Shown: positions 34,386 to 46,663, counted from the first letter of the stretch. The stretch: 64,000 nucleotides of DNA from Macrosoma leucophasiata (GCA_036365455.1 JAWQUS010000020.1:6607001-6671000); one strand, 5' to 3'. Notes: a model not told the origin generated them from the letters alone. A program made the numbers and translations.

Positions 34386-34519
34386 ATGAATATTACGTAA
34401 ACAATCCATTATAATCAATCAATATACAGCCCATCTTTTTCCTAATGATACTAGCAAACACGTCTGCAGTTCACTTAGTTTACCATCTATGTAAACTGTC
34501 GATCTATCACATCACATTA

Positions 34520-34804
34520 TAAAATGGCAACAAATCGTACAGCTTCCATTAATGGTAAGTAATATTGTAGCCTATAAACATATACATGAAATCAGAGATA
34601 TCAATGTAGATGCATTGTCACCCCAGGTACGTACGCCTGGGCACCAGGTATTATGCCTATGGCCGGAAATTACAGGATCATACATTACCACCTGACCAGA
34701 ACACAAGCGTGCTGAACACTATCATTAAGCGGCAACTAGATTAGGTAATGCGGTGATGCCTGATGCCTACGCTCGAGCTCCGCCACTGTAACTCACCCAC
34801 CAGT
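34520..34804 (-). mobile_element. Lep1-like element, diverged
   Basis: Runs from AAAATGGCAACAAATCG to CACCCACCAGT, with a small duplication GTACGTACGCCTGGGCACC in the middle and TGATGCC doubled near 34755. Confidence 0.75.
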
Positions 34805-35420
34805 AAACAAGTACAATTAAAAAATAAGTACTTACAATTAAAAAGGAATTGTTATCGCAATCAACTGTCCTAATCCATACATGGTTCAAATACAGTATGC
34901 TCCATTAAAAAATTCTCAAAAAAACTTTTCATTCGATTCTATTTGAACACACATACGTATAGACATTACCTATATTTATTCATCCATAACGCCTACAATC
35001 GAACCCTATCGGTTTCCGTGAAAGTGGAAATATGGCCCCACCCACTCTGGACATTGGTCACTCTTTAACCCACACATGCGCTGTACAAAACTACCTGATT
35101 TATTGGTATCGAGGTTTGTAGGGGTGTGTTTAAAATTAAATACTGTGGTTAAATTATTCTGTAAACAGTATTATGTCTCTTTGTGTGATTAGTTGTTAGT
35201 GGTTATGTGGAACATGTTTGAGGTTATATTAGAAGTAGATTGCGTAAACAATAGATGTCTATAAAAATATCATTAGCCCTTAAGCATGCTTACATTTAAT
35301 CGCAGGAGCGGAGAAAATTAAAATATTATATAAAGCATACCTGATATTATGAATGTTTAACTCCGTTTGTTTTTTTCTTGAAGTAAAAAAAAATCTTTGA
35401 AATGTAAAACTAAAAAAATA

Positions 35421-35470
35421 AAAGATCCGGACGAATTGAGAACCTCCTCCTTTTTTTGGAAGTCGGTTAA
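35421..35470 (-). repeat. Dispersed repeat V, inverted copy
   Basis: GATCCGGACGAATTGAGAAC, CTCCTCCTTTTTTTGGAAGT, CGGTTA, the reverse complement of 33031-33080. Confidence 0.65.
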
Positions 35471-35682
35471 TAACGAACGATTTATTATATGCAACACGTT
35501 ATCACAGTTCGCTATGACTTGTAGGGTAGAAGTTGGTTTGACTAGATAATTATTGATTAATATCAATGATATTCTATACACATTAATATACTCGGTCTAC
35601 CGGGGTTAGGTTGAAATAAATAATTTTCACGGATTTTTCTCACATTTAGAAATTAAAGAAAAAAATAGGTAGAAAAACAGAA

Positions 35683-35750
35683 GCTCCCGTAACTTAGTGG
35701 TAAAGCGACTGGTCTGATTATTCTGAGGTCACAGGTTCAATCCCTGCTCG
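35683..35750 (+). repeat. tRNA-like sequence between A/T-rich arms
   Basis: GCTCCCGTAACTTAGTGGTA resembles a D-arm/A-box and GGTTCAATCCC (about 35734-35744) a B-box. The flanks AAATTAAAGAAAAAAATAGG and CAATTTTTTCTTTATTTTTT are loosely inverted. The layout recalls the element at 21139-21358, but there is no sequence identity in the core. Confidence 0.5.
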
Positions 35751-35940
35751 AAATCAATTTTTTCTTTATTTTTTTTCCTTTGTAGTGAAAAATAAAAATA
35801 TTACAAAGAGTATACATGTACTGTCTATCCCTCCAAATAAATTACCTATCAGAAATAATCAATCAGTAAATAAAGTTAACACAGAAGATATACCTAATTG
35901 CCATACTTATTTCAGGTAAATAAATAAAATAAAAAAATAA

Positions 35941-36145
35941 AATACGCTTACACTCACAGCCCCACAGTAGGTATAAACCTGTGTCGTGGGTGCCGTTGTA
36001 CACATACAACACATACACAAACACCCAGACCATACCGAAACAAATATCTGTAGGCCATACAAATATTTGTCCCAGTGCGGGGATCGAACCCGCGACCCTA
36101 CGAATCAAACGATGGTTTCACACCGCTGGACTAACCGGGTCGTCA
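35941..36145 (-). mobile_element. SINE-B, near-complete inverted copy
   Basis: Runs from AATACGCTTACACTCACAGC to GCTGGACTAACCGGGTCGTC, the reverse complement of the 15369 copy. Confidence 0.85.
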
Positions 36146-36995
36146 AATTATTATTAGGTATTTTTCATAATGCAAATATCACCTGCGAATTAGTGTAAAA
36201 ATGTTAGAAAGAAAAGTTTTCTTCTAAAATCTCAAAGTATATTTTAATCACTGTAGATAAAAGGTACTTTCTGTACGTCCTAACATAGTATGTTCTTAGG
36301 TTTCCGCGAGCTACACTCATTGAAATAAAACTAGTTATATTTCTAAAAAGCTAATAGGTACTTTGTTTTAGTCTCAATGTCTACATGACCTTTAACCTGA
36401 ACTTGTTAAATGTTAACCAGAAATGTCTAAACAGGACCGAAGCTACCCACTGTTATTTCACGTGATGCCCTCATACTTATGCTATGTGATTTATTGAGAA
36501 CTACCGTCTAGCCAGGTGACAGAGGGAGCCACCCTTTACGAGGACGAAAAGTTTAAATTAGCTCGTTACATATGGCTGTTGGATCCACAATTTGTTTTTT
36601 CTCAACGTGAGACACGTCAAGTTTTGGGGGTAATCCTAATTATTACATTTTCCAGTGAGGATTTGAGTTTATGGACTAATTTACAGCTCTCTACAATGGG
36701 TTTTTGGTCGCACAGTTCCTTGTTGTAAATTGTGTTTTGATAAATAAATTTTACGGGTACCTACTACTGCATTACCTTTTGTGGTTACCGTTGAATTGTA
36801 GTGCGGCTCAATGATCATATTAGATTTTAGGCCTGAAAAGTGGATCTACAAGTATGTTGTTAAGCTGTTTGTTTTAATCAAATTGATTTTTTAATATCAA
36901 TTTGAACTGTATGCTTGTCTTTCATGCTTTGTTGTTCATCTTCCATAAAAATGTAGGTATTCATTAACCCGAAGTTTAAGACAATCCCTACTTAA

Positions 36996-37173
36996 TATTA
37001 TAAATGCGAAAGTAACTCTGTCTGTCTGTCTGTTACCTTTTCACGTCCAAACGACTGAACCGATTTTAATGAAATTTGGTACAGAGGTAGAGCTGACTTT
37101 GAGAAAGAACATAGGCTACTTACTTATTTATAAAACGATAACCACGCGGGCGAAGCCGCGGGCAACAGCTAGT
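36996..37173 (+). mobile_element. Helitron-like non-autonomous repeat
   Basis: ATATTATAAATGCGAAAGTA, (CTGT)n, TTCACGTCCAAACGACTGAA, then CGCGGGCGAAGCCGCGGGCA and a CAGCTAGT end. This is a frequent lepidopteran repeat layout; the class is tentative. Confidence 0.55.
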
Positions 37174-37526
37174 TAACAATAAAAATAAATATTCTTTCAT
37201 TTATTTTATCTGCTTATTGGTAATATAGGTATCCATACAATTAAAACTAGAAGATTTATTTTACACTAGTCTATTGTTTGATTTGATCTTATAATGATGT
37301 ACCTTGATAACACTTTTTCCATTACTTATTTATAAAACGATATCCACGCGGGCGAAACCGCGGGCAACAGCTAGTAAACAATAAAAATAAATATTCTTTC
37401 ATTTATTTTATCTGCTTATTGGTAATACAGGTATCCATACAATTAAAACTAGAAGATTTATTTTACACTAGTCTATTGTTTGATTTGATTTTATAATGAT
37501 GTACCTTGATAACACTTTTTCCATTC
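37120..37526 (+). repeat. 202-bp tandem duplication
   Basis: Two successive units (37120-37321 and 37322-37526) run from TTACTTATTTATAAAACGAT to AACACTTTTTCCATT, differing at only a handful of sites. The breakpoint falls inside the Helitron-like repeat, so both units carry its GGGCAACAGCTAGT end. Confidence 0.9.
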
Positions 37527-37654
37527 GTAGACGCATTAGATATCTAACATTTTTATGTTATGAAAATTTCAAGCATGCACTTTGTACCTATAACTACAGC
37601 TTTTAACTACACAGACACCAAAAGTCTAAATATAGATTAAGGTTAGCGTTATTA

Positions 37655-37973
37655 GGGTCATAGCTCACTACAGCCACCCGGCACCCGACCAGCACCGCCC
37701 CGTTTTACGGCGTCCACTCGTTGTCAACGGGTGAACGACGCGATGTTACTTTCAATTGGTTCACAGCGCGTTGGCAATAAAAAGTCATCGCCAAACAAGC
37801 TAGTGGTCACCGAGTGGTCCACCCAACGTCCGCGCGTGGACCGCGCGCTGCTCTCGCGTTGACAGCTTGCGGTCGATGCGATACGACGCGGAGTTGATGT
37901 AATGAGCGCAAACCGCTCGAGGCGGTCGGGCACTAATCGGGTGCCGGGTGGCTCTCGTAGTGAGCTATGACCC
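37655..37973. mobile_element. PIF/Harbinger-type MITE, CpG-rich
   Basis: TIRs of about 40 bp: left GGGTCATAGCTCACTAC, AGCCACCCGGCACCCGA; right, its reverse complement with a 3-base gap. TTA flanks both ends (37652-37654 and 37974-37976), the target duplication expected for PIF/Harbinger. The interior is far richer in G+C and CpG than its surroundings and codes for no transposase. Confidence 0.85.
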
Positions 37974-38039
37974 TTACCCCTGGGGTCTAAGATCTTTTAC
38001 CTACATGTAGTAATTATAGAACTTTTCATGTTAAACGAA

Positions 38040-38217
38040 ATGAAATGGCAAACAAGCATACAGTTTACATTGATGGTAAGTGTCATAATTTACGCGGCAG
38101 TACATTACCATCTGACCGGAACACGATAGCGCTGAACACTACCATTAAGCGGCCCGAAGATTAGAATGCGGTGATGCCTACGCTCTTAAGCACCGTCACT
38201 GAAGCTCTACTACCAGT
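38040..38217 (-). mobile_element. Lep1-like element, internally deleted
   Basis: AATGGCAAACAAGCATACAG joins directly to the CATAATTTACGCGGCAGTAC section and ends TACTACCAGT. Confidence 0.75.
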
Positions 38218-38694
38218 AAAATAGTTACACATACTCGAATTACATACTATACACAGAATTACATATATACACATAGCATACGTTCGTTTTCATAGTACAA
38301 AGCAAACCGTTTGTGGAGAAACCAAAGATTGATCGGCCCTAGGGTGACATGTAAACAAAAAATGTCAAACTCTGACATAACTATGACCACCGTGTCCAAT
38401 GTTAATTGGCAGGGGATCCCTATTGTGACCCCGGCGTTTTTCGCGAGAGCAAATCGAAAATAAAAATAATACAACCAACGTGCGGGGGTGCGATTGTATG
38501 AAACTATTATAACTTGCCACTGGAGCTTAGAATGGTTTCATAATTATTTATTCGATATTTCTAGTTTTGTGGTTGGAAATAATATTTATGAACGTATCAT
38601 ATACAAACAGGTAGGGTAACTATAATTCTCATTTGTTTTAAATACATAATTTTATTATTGATTTTTGCAAATGATATAAGTCTTAGAAATCGGC

Positions 38695-38815
38695 GTGATT
38701 GTATGAAGAGAATGATGAATGTAGAAGAAGCACGAAGGTGTGTTAGTGCCAGGATATCTGCCGCTCTACACCCTCTGCCTACCCCGTAAGGGACTTGGCG
38801 TGAAAATACATATAA
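38695..38815 (-). repeat. SINE-C type copy
   Basis: GAAGCACGAAGGTGTGTTAG, GCCAGGATATCTGCCGCTCT and CCCCGTAAGGGACTTGGCGT, in the same orientation as 30085-30200. Confidence 0.65.
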
Positions 38816-38859
38816 TGATATAGAAGGTAATATGTCACAAATTCAAAATTTAAAAAAAT

Positions 38860-39155
38860 CAGGTGGTAGAGTTTTAGTGTCGGAGCTTCGAGAGCCTAAG
38901 CATCACCGCATTACCTAATCTATCGGTCGCGAATTGGAAATATTCAGCACTATCGTGTTCTAGTTATAATAGAATGATTGACACTGTAATACTTAATACA
39001 GTGGCAACACAACTTAGGCGTCAATAGTGGCCTACAAACAACGAATCCGCATATAGACGTCCAGTTTTTGTGTAGATGCCTATAGATTGCAGTATTTACT
39101 TCCATCAATCAAGCCAATCAAGTGAACCGCAATCAAGTTTGCTATAATTTAATAT
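38860..39155 (+). mobile_element. Lep1-like element, diverged
   Basis: GGTGGTAGAGTTTTAGTGTC, AGCATCACCGCATTACCTAA and GTAGATGCCTATAGATTGCA in family order, with many changes. Confidence 0.65.
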
Positions 39156-39174
39156 ATAAAATTCTCGTGTTGTT

Positions 39175-39397
39175 TGTAACAATATTCCTCCGAAACGGCT
39201 AGACCCATCATTATAAAATTTTCTCTGTATGTCTGGTAGGTATGAGAATCGGTTGTAGTCTACTTTTTACGAGTATATCCCTAAATGGTAAGGGTGATTC
39301 TCTCCAAATATTTTTAATTATTTTGTTGACATATAGGTACCTAATTTTTTATACCTCTAAGGCGATACGAAGTTCGTCGAGGCAGCTAGTTATTTCA
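39175..39397 (+). mobile_element. Helitron-like non-autonomous repeat
   Basis: TCCGAAACGGCTAGACCCAT, TATGAGAATCGGTTGTAG and GATACGAAGTTCGTCGAGGC ending CAGCTAGT. Related to 28385-28568. Confidence 0.5.
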
Positions 39398-39816
39398 TAA
39401 AAAGACATAGTAATATAATAGCAAAGTAACTTCTGTCGTTCTGTCTGTTAAACTTTCACGATCAAACCGCTCAGTCAATTATAACAAAAGTGGATGTGAT
39501 AAGTTTAAATTTTAATGAAAGTTACTTGGGACTATGAAAGTTACTTGGGACACTAAAAAGCGTGAAGACAAAGTCACGGGGAACAACCAGTTATTAATAT
39601 ACTTAATTATAAATGGCGTGATCGATTTTGCGATTTTGTAGAGTATACATTTTGTAAGTCTAAAAACAGATTATAGGATACCAATTTTCTAGCGGACAGT
39701 TATGTAATAATTGCCTTTTTTAATTAGAATTATCAATCAAAGTAATGCTTCCAATAACTAATAGCTAAGATAAATTATAGAACAACGGCAACATACGTGA
39801 TAAGAAGTTTTTATTG

Positions 39817-40090
39817 GTCACTAGCTGACCCGGCGAACTTCGTATCTTCTATCGTATCGAGGCTTAGGATTAAACAATGTGTCAAAGATTTTACAGGTGC
39901 GAATTGCTTGTATGGGAAAATGAAATTATGCTATTCCTCTTCAATTTTTTCATATTTTCTCTTACCTTTTAAACTTTTCCTGGGCTTCCAGAAATAATTC
40001 AAAACCAAAATTATCCAAATTGGTTTAGCCGTTCCCGAGTTTTAGCGAGACTAACGCACAGCAATTGATTTTCATATATATAGTATATAG
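39817..40090 (+). mobile_element. Helitron-like non-autonomous repeat
   Basis: CACTAGCTGACCCGGCGAAC, CGTATCGAGGCTTAGGATTA, CCGTTCCCGAGTTTTAGCGA and CAATTGATTTTCATATATAT: the inverse of 10930-11193. Confidence 0.5.
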
Positions 40091-40513
40091 ATTACAGTAC
40101 ATTTAATAATTTAATCACACGTTAAATCTGGGTATATTTGTATTTGTGTTCGTATTTTTTTGATTTATTTGATCAATATTTTGTGTTCCAAAGGATTTTG
40201 ACATCGTCTTTGTCGAGGCATTCAAAGGGTTGAGTTGTCGGAAATGGACATTTCTCTTAAAAGCCCTTTCGGTATAATATAAAGCCTTGTCGGCAAATTT
40301 CGATTGAATTTTTTTGTTTTTATTAACAGTGTGCGTTAGTTTTTTAATTGCTTCAATGGTATGTTTGTTTTTTTTATAGTGTATGGTTATTTTAACGGAC
40401 CTTGCATACATGAAGGGCTTGTTTGTTTTGGCTTGATGTCACAGTATGAATGAAGTATCTACTTAGTTTTTAAAAAATCTGCAGCAACTTACAATTGAAA
40501 CTGGCAAATTAAT

Positions 40514-40740
40514 GACCTGGTTTAACCAGCGGTGTCAGACGACCGTTAAAATAACCATACACAACGATTCGAAGGGTCGCGGGTTCGATTCCCGCACCGG
40601 GACAAATATTTGGCCTACAGATATTTGTTTCGGGTCTGGGTGTTTGTGTATGTGTTGTGTGTGTACAACGGCACCCACGAAACAAGTTTATACCTCGTGT
40701 GGGGCTGTGAGTGTAAGCGTATTTTTTTTTTCATTTTTAA
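40514..40740 (+). mobile_element. SINE-B, near-complete copy
   Basis: GACCTGGTTTAACCAGCGG head with B-box GGGTTCGATTCCC, then the family body and a T-rich end. Confidence 0.85.
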
Positions 40741-40843
40741 ACTACACATTAGTTTACATCAATTTCATCCGCGAATGAAAATAGTCATATAATTCTCAAT
40801 TATATAGTACTGTGAGTTCAGTAGATTTTTATATATATTTTTT

Positions 40844-40985
40844 TTTTTATGTAATGGAAGTGGTAAACAAGCATGCAGTTCACGTTGATGTTAAGTGATG
40901 ACTGCAGCCTATAGAAACCCACACAAAGACTAAGGTCAAAATGCAGATGCGTTACCACTCCTGAGGCCTAAGGTGTTACGCCTTA
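40844..40985 (-). mobile_element. Lep1-like element, half copy
   Basis: Runs from TTTTTTATGTAATGGAAGTG to CTGAGGCCTAAGGTGTTACG and stops at the CCTTATTGG junction. The CCACCAGT end is missing. Confidence 0.8.
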
Positions 40986-41348
40986 TTGGTGTTTATATGT
41001 ATTATCCAGCATACATTATTTTTCTCTACAAAATATTGGTTCAATAGACTTGATGATTGCAGTCGTACTGGTCAAAATCATTACTTTTCCAAGAAATATT
41101 AGCGTTAAGTTGACTTTTGACAACTATGTGCGACAGTACTTTCACAATTTTAAGAGGTCATTTTACTCATCATAATAAACAAGTCTTACTATGGCGCCAA
41201 CTCTGAAACCGAGAAAGAAAAACAGCTGGTCCATTCAAAAAGATATATGCCGCGGGGCTAATATGTATATTTAACATTATTTGAAAAGAGTTGATGGGAT
41301 AGGTATATGTAGAATCAATATAATGTATGAGATCGTTCACAAAAAAAA

Positions 41349-41657
41349 CGTAACTTCACGCCTGTAATCCCCGAAGGGGTAGGCAGAGGCAAATGCATGC
41401 ATTCAATCATACATGCAAACACCCACGACTCGCCGGTTACGTTTTGGCCCATGTAACAGGTGGCGAACCTGTTGCCATCTCCGGGCACATTACCAAACTC
41501 CGGGGTACTGGGAAACTTCCAGAAAATGGAAAAATCCCAATAAAAGCAGAGATAAAGGATTTTAAACCGTTATCTCTAATACCCCCCGACCCGGGAATCG
41601 AACCCAGGACCTCCAGCGTAATAGTAGTAGCCTGCTACCACTACGCTACTGAGGCAG
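41349..41657 (-). mobile_element. SINE-A, complete copy
   Basis: Runs from CGTAACTTCACGCCTGTAAT to CGCTACTGAGGCAG. It is among the best preserved copies in the window. Confidence 0.88.
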
Positions 41658-42164
41658 TTTCGTTCACAAAGAATCACAGTTCCAGCAAGTTTATTACTCA
41701 AAATATCAACTCTAGATTTACTATAAAAATGACGTCACAAAACACTCTCTCAATGACCTCATAATACATAGAGTGGCCAAATCAAAACATTTTTTCTGAA
41801 ACCCCGCCCAGACCTAGTTCAGTTCGCCATTGACTCACGAAGGCGGTCTGTGTCAACACTGCACTAATGACGTCACTAGTCTCAGCATGGCTACTTTCAC
41901 CCTTGCTTTTCAACTATAATTATAGTTAGCAAACTGCGCGTACCTTTATGTAATTGAAGGGAGCTGGTTGAAATATTATTGACGTCTATGTAGTCCTTGC
42001 GGGTTAAAGATTTTTGGTAAAAGTTACTCTCAACAATAAAGGATTTTGAAATGTTCTTATAAACTGTAGAACTAAAAATTGAGACAGTGGAATATTATAT
42101 CTAATAGAGATAAAAGCGTTTCATTATTTTAGCCAAAAGACTGGACCAGAGCCTCGGAGCCCAG

Positions 42165-42265
42165 TTGTGCATCATCTAGGGGGAAATGCCATAATTGCCA
42201 TGCTTGGCATGCATTGGCGATCGCAGTGGAGGTAGTTTTAACGCAGCACGCCGCTGCCCGTCTTT
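42165..42265 (-). repeat. Unnamed dispersed repeat Q, copy 2
   Basis: GGGGGAAATGCCATAATTGC, CATGCTTGGCATGCATTGGC and GATCGCAGTGGAGGTAGTTT. The reverse complement aligns with 4440-4590 and 58510-58610. Confidence 0.6.
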
Positions 42266-44457
42266 AATTATTGCACTTATTATCGCCCTATTGGACTGGT
42301 ATGGCCATTATTGGTCGGTTAACTGACTACATTAACGGAAGACTTCTCTTTTACTAGTGTGTACTTTCCAACAAACAAAAAAACAAAAATAACAACGCCA
42401 CCTTAATAAAGTGATACTTAACGTATGACCTCGTTGTTTCTAGCATAGGGACATCTTAGGCCTAGGGACTGACAACGCATTGCGTAGTTTCTCATTTTTT
42501 TTATATTTTCAACAGAGTACCTATTCACATCCCCAATGTACACTTTATGCTTGTGCGTGAAATGACGCCTCCGCAGTAAATCTCTATCTCTCTATCCACT
42601 AATCAATCAATTTATAATAAGATATAATTCATTAGCAACCTTAAAAAGATATTAAACACGCCAAAAAATCGTTATTTCAAAACGCGCCATTTTCATAAAC
42701 ATGAACATCGTACTCTCGAATCGACTAACAAACCGAATAAAACAGTCCAAGACGGCCAACGATAACACCTAAAAACAAAGTCTATCAAATTAAAGAGTAC
42801 CTATAAAACAGGATTAACTTAAGGGGAAACGCCACCAATATCTAATAAAATTATGCGATGTTATGTCAAGCAACGAAAACGGTAGATCTCTATCCAATTT
42901 TTTGTCAGTCCCCTGGAGTCACTAAGATATTACTGGTCCGAAATGTTACATAGTTAGAACTTTGAATATATAGTTTTTTCACAACTGTGATTTCTAATTC
43001 TTCAAAGCTAATGTAAAGAGAATTCAAAATGTATAAAGTATAGATAGATTAATACAATTAAGAATTCACAGAAGATTTTAAAAATTATTTAGTTTAATAA
43101 ACTCGAAATAAATCCGTAGAAATAGTTTTTTTCCCAACAGCATTAAGTTCATCATCATTATTTCAGCCAAAAGACATCTACTGCTGTACCCACCCTGCGT
43201 TATTACATTCACTACTATTCGTTCACTGGGATAGTTTGACCGCTATTAACGCATATTGTTCAATCCAAAATAAACCCTATGTGGTATGCTATCTTCCAGT
43301 CATTTTTGCTAGCGTTTGTTCAAATACAAGAACAATTACCTACGTACCGCGTGTTTCTTTAATTTTACCTTTTTACAATGTTCACTAAATTATTAAAACT
43401 TAGCCGCCAACAGCAACAACAAATTCTAAACAAAGCTTGAGGCATATAATTATCTAATCAGCTTTCATGTAAATATTTCAAATATACTTAATAAGACGTA
43501 CATACATGTACACGCTATCCGAGCAAAAACATTAGTACCTATGAATTAGCAAGAGAACGTCCAAAAAAGAATACAACCGTAACAACGTTTCTTCGCTCTT
43601 AACAAACGAACTAAATGAATTATGAGTTTGCTTCGTTTTTACGGGCCAGGTAAACTCAGTCCTCTGGGTTCGAAAAAACTGCGACCACGGTACTGATCGA
43701 ATTAAGGCCGGGTCAGTAATCGTGTTACTGATATCCAATACTGCGACGAATATTGGAAATAACCAGAGGAAAACAGAGCTCTCTTGTGTATTGACTCTTC
43801 GTTAGAGGGATTTGAATTTTTGCGTGTTTTTTACGGTAACACGACACCGGGAGGGAATGGACAACCCATAATAGAAAAATATTGGATGTAAAATTGAAAA
43901 TTTATACGCACTTTCGATGGGAGTTATATAACAAAATAAATTGCCTATTTAGCTTTATTTTTTATTATTATCAGTGACGTGTTGGTCGCGAATAGACACA
44001 GTTAGCTTTGATTACTGTTTAAGGTTTTGTACTTGGCTGTGGCAGATAGGTTATTGCTGGTGAAAGACCAGTTAAAAAGTTTGATACAGAAGTAAAATCG
44101 TGAGACACTTATCATCATATCAATATTTTTTATTCCTTATTCTACCATTTTGTATGGATCGTTTTATTTTTGTTGGAAAATACTCCCTTATGCTTAACAT
44201 GCAAATATAGAACAACTTTTAAAAAACACAGTGTAAAATACGTTTTTAATTTGTAATTCTCGTGATGTTATAATGTATTTTTAATGACGGAAAACTAAAC
44301 TAGAATAATTAAAGTCCAATACATGCGTCATTCATAATTTATGGAGATATGTTAGTGCCATACGTCAACAATATTACCTACATTTTGATTAGGTTTTAAC
44401 TATAAGCACGTAGGCAACTTATGTAACGGTTACGACGAACCTGAAATCTATATATTC

Positions 44458-44660
44458 ACTAGCGGACCGCCCCGGCTTCGCGCGTTTCAAACCCTCTCCT
44501 ATTCGTCTTAACGTGATGTTATATAACCTAAAGCCTTCCTCGATAAATGAACTATCCAACCCTGATAGAATTTTTCAAATCGGACCAGCAGTTCCTCAGA
44601 TTAGCGTGTTCAAACAAACAAACAAACAAACTCTTCAGCTTTATAATATTAGTACTATAG
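44458..44660 (-). mobile_element. Helitron-like non-autonomous repeat
   Basis: ACTAGCGGACCGCCCCGGCT at the left, CAAATCGGACCAGCAGTTCC and an (AAAC)n run at the right. The terminus resembles that at 63390-63408, inverted. Confidence 0.45.
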
Positions 44661-44858
44661 ATTTACAGCCAGGGAACTTTCCGCTTATCCAAAATAACCC
44701 GCCATGTCACAAGAAAAATATGACAATGGATTTCAATTGTGTCTCCGCCAATATTGGCCTCCTGATACGTGAGACAATAAACATAACGTTTATAACGACC
44801 GCATATGAAGACCATGTGGTCAAGCGAGCAGTTCCCTGATAGAACCCTTACCAAAGGT

Positions 44859-45070
44859 GACCCGGTTAGTCTAGCAGTGTGAAATGACTGTTCGATTCGG
44901 AGGGTCGCGAGTTCAATCCCCGTACTGGAACAAATATTTGTATGGCCTACATATATTTGTTTCGGGTCTGTGTGTTTGTTTATGTGTTGTATGTGTACAA
45001 CGGCACCCACGACACAGGTTTATACCTACTGTGGGCTGTTTACACTCACTAAACGTATTTTTTTATTAAA
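44859..45070 (+). mobile_element. SINE-B, near-complete copy
   Basis: GACCCGGTTAGTCTAGCAGT head with GAGTTCAATCCCC B-box, ending in a T-rich run. Confidence 0.85.
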
Positions 45071-45272
45071 AAGGTATGTTATATTACCCGTGAAAAGGTT
45101 ATTAATTAAAAAAATAATAATGTGAATCGAGAGGAGTAACCTGAAGTTGAAAAAAAGAAGAAAGGAAGAGAATAAAAGAACTAACTTTTAATAGCATAAA
45201 GCATTCCAATATTCGATCACTAGAATATATTATCCCATACAAGTGATATATATTTCCTATATGTGGGTAGTA

Positions 45273-45312
45273 AAAGAAAGAGTGGTGTGCTTCCATTCGA
45301 AGGATATTTGTC
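45273..45312 (+). repeat. 40-bp direct repeat, copy 1
   Basis: Begins AAAGAAAGAGTGGTGTGCTT and ends GAAGGATATTTGTC. It is identical to 47428-47467; the flanks do not match. Confidence 0.9.
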
Positions 45313-46351
45313 ACGGTACGAGTGTCAATAAAAACGCCACACCGGACTGCCACTATACTGTGCTAGTGTTGAGATTCAGGATTATTTTATCGATGAAAAT
45401 GTATGTTATCGTTATAGAGTGAAGGCTACAATAATATGAGAAGCTAATGGTTTCTGCAATTTCCTGTATTAAAACCCGCCTTTAGTCACCATCTCCGTGC
45501 ATACCTAAAATAAATAATATGGAAATTTACAGAAAGCAGATTTTCTGCACGTAAACTAACACATTCATATGTTTTGTAACAGTCAAAATAAAGCGTATTA
45601 GCAGGTATTCTTTGTTCTTATTGGCATTATAAAATCACCCATTACTATTTTTATAAATTGTAATGGTTGATCAATATCTTTAAATTGTTTACATACATGT
45701 AATTAAACGATTTAAGTTATTGCATGGAATTAGCACCAGTCACGGAGACCATTGAAAGCACCATTTGAAGTAGAGGTCTCATTATTCCAAGGTCCTTCTC
45801 ACAGAAACTATGGGGCCATACTTCTGTCTTTTTAAAAAATAATTCACAATAGTGTTAATAAGTAATATAACGGAATATAAATTTGATAAATTAATGATCC
45901 CATATCAACCATCACAGAAGCAAACCAACTAAGGTCTGGGGTAGCAACACATCTGCATTTCGACCTCCAGTTTTCATATAGACAGTATTGCCTTAGCATT
46001 AATGTTACATGCTTTTTTACCGTAATGAACTTTATTGAATTTGATTACTTCAAAATCGAAAAACAAGTGAACAACGTATCGATATCGATAGAAAGTCCTT
46101 CCCTATAACAATACACCGGTTAAGGCGGACACTTAACCCCTAATCCTCGGCAGTTTTATCTCGCCGGCGGGCATTTATGGCAAAAATCTTAATTCTACCG
46201 AGGCTGTCGTTAACTGCCCGACAGTAATTATTGCCAGCGACTGTATCTATTACATTGAGTACCGATACATAACTATACTCATAGATAAAGCTATCCAATT
46301 TGGTACGTGTAGTAGGTACTGTACGGTATGTTTAATGTGGAATCACCTATT

Positions 46352-46636
46352 ACTGGTGGTAGAGCACCAGTCACGGAGTTCGCGGGCGTAGGCGCCGCCG
46401 CATTACCTCATGTACTTGCCGCTAAATGGTAGTGTTCAGCACTATCGTGATCCGGTCAGGTTGTAATGTACGGCCCTGTAATTTCCGGCACAGAGGCATA
46501 ACACCTCAAGCCTCAGGAGTGGTAACGCATCTGCATTTTGACCTTGGTCTTTGTGAGGGTGTCTATAGGCTGTAGTCATCACTTAACATCAATGTGAACT
46601 GCATGCTTGTTTGCCACTGCCGTAACATAAAAAAAT
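46352..46636 (+). mobile_element. Lep1-like element, complete copy
   Basis: Runs from ACTGGTGGTAGAGCACCAGT to GCCGTAACATAAAAAAA. Confidence 0.85.
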
Positions 46637-46663
46637 ATATTACGCAATCTACTGCATGAGATA

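Noticed and set aside
41349..41657. 123-codon frame 41393-41764 as a gene
   Set aside because: It is the translation of the reverse strand of a SINE-A copy and recurs with the SINE at 17449 and 1021.
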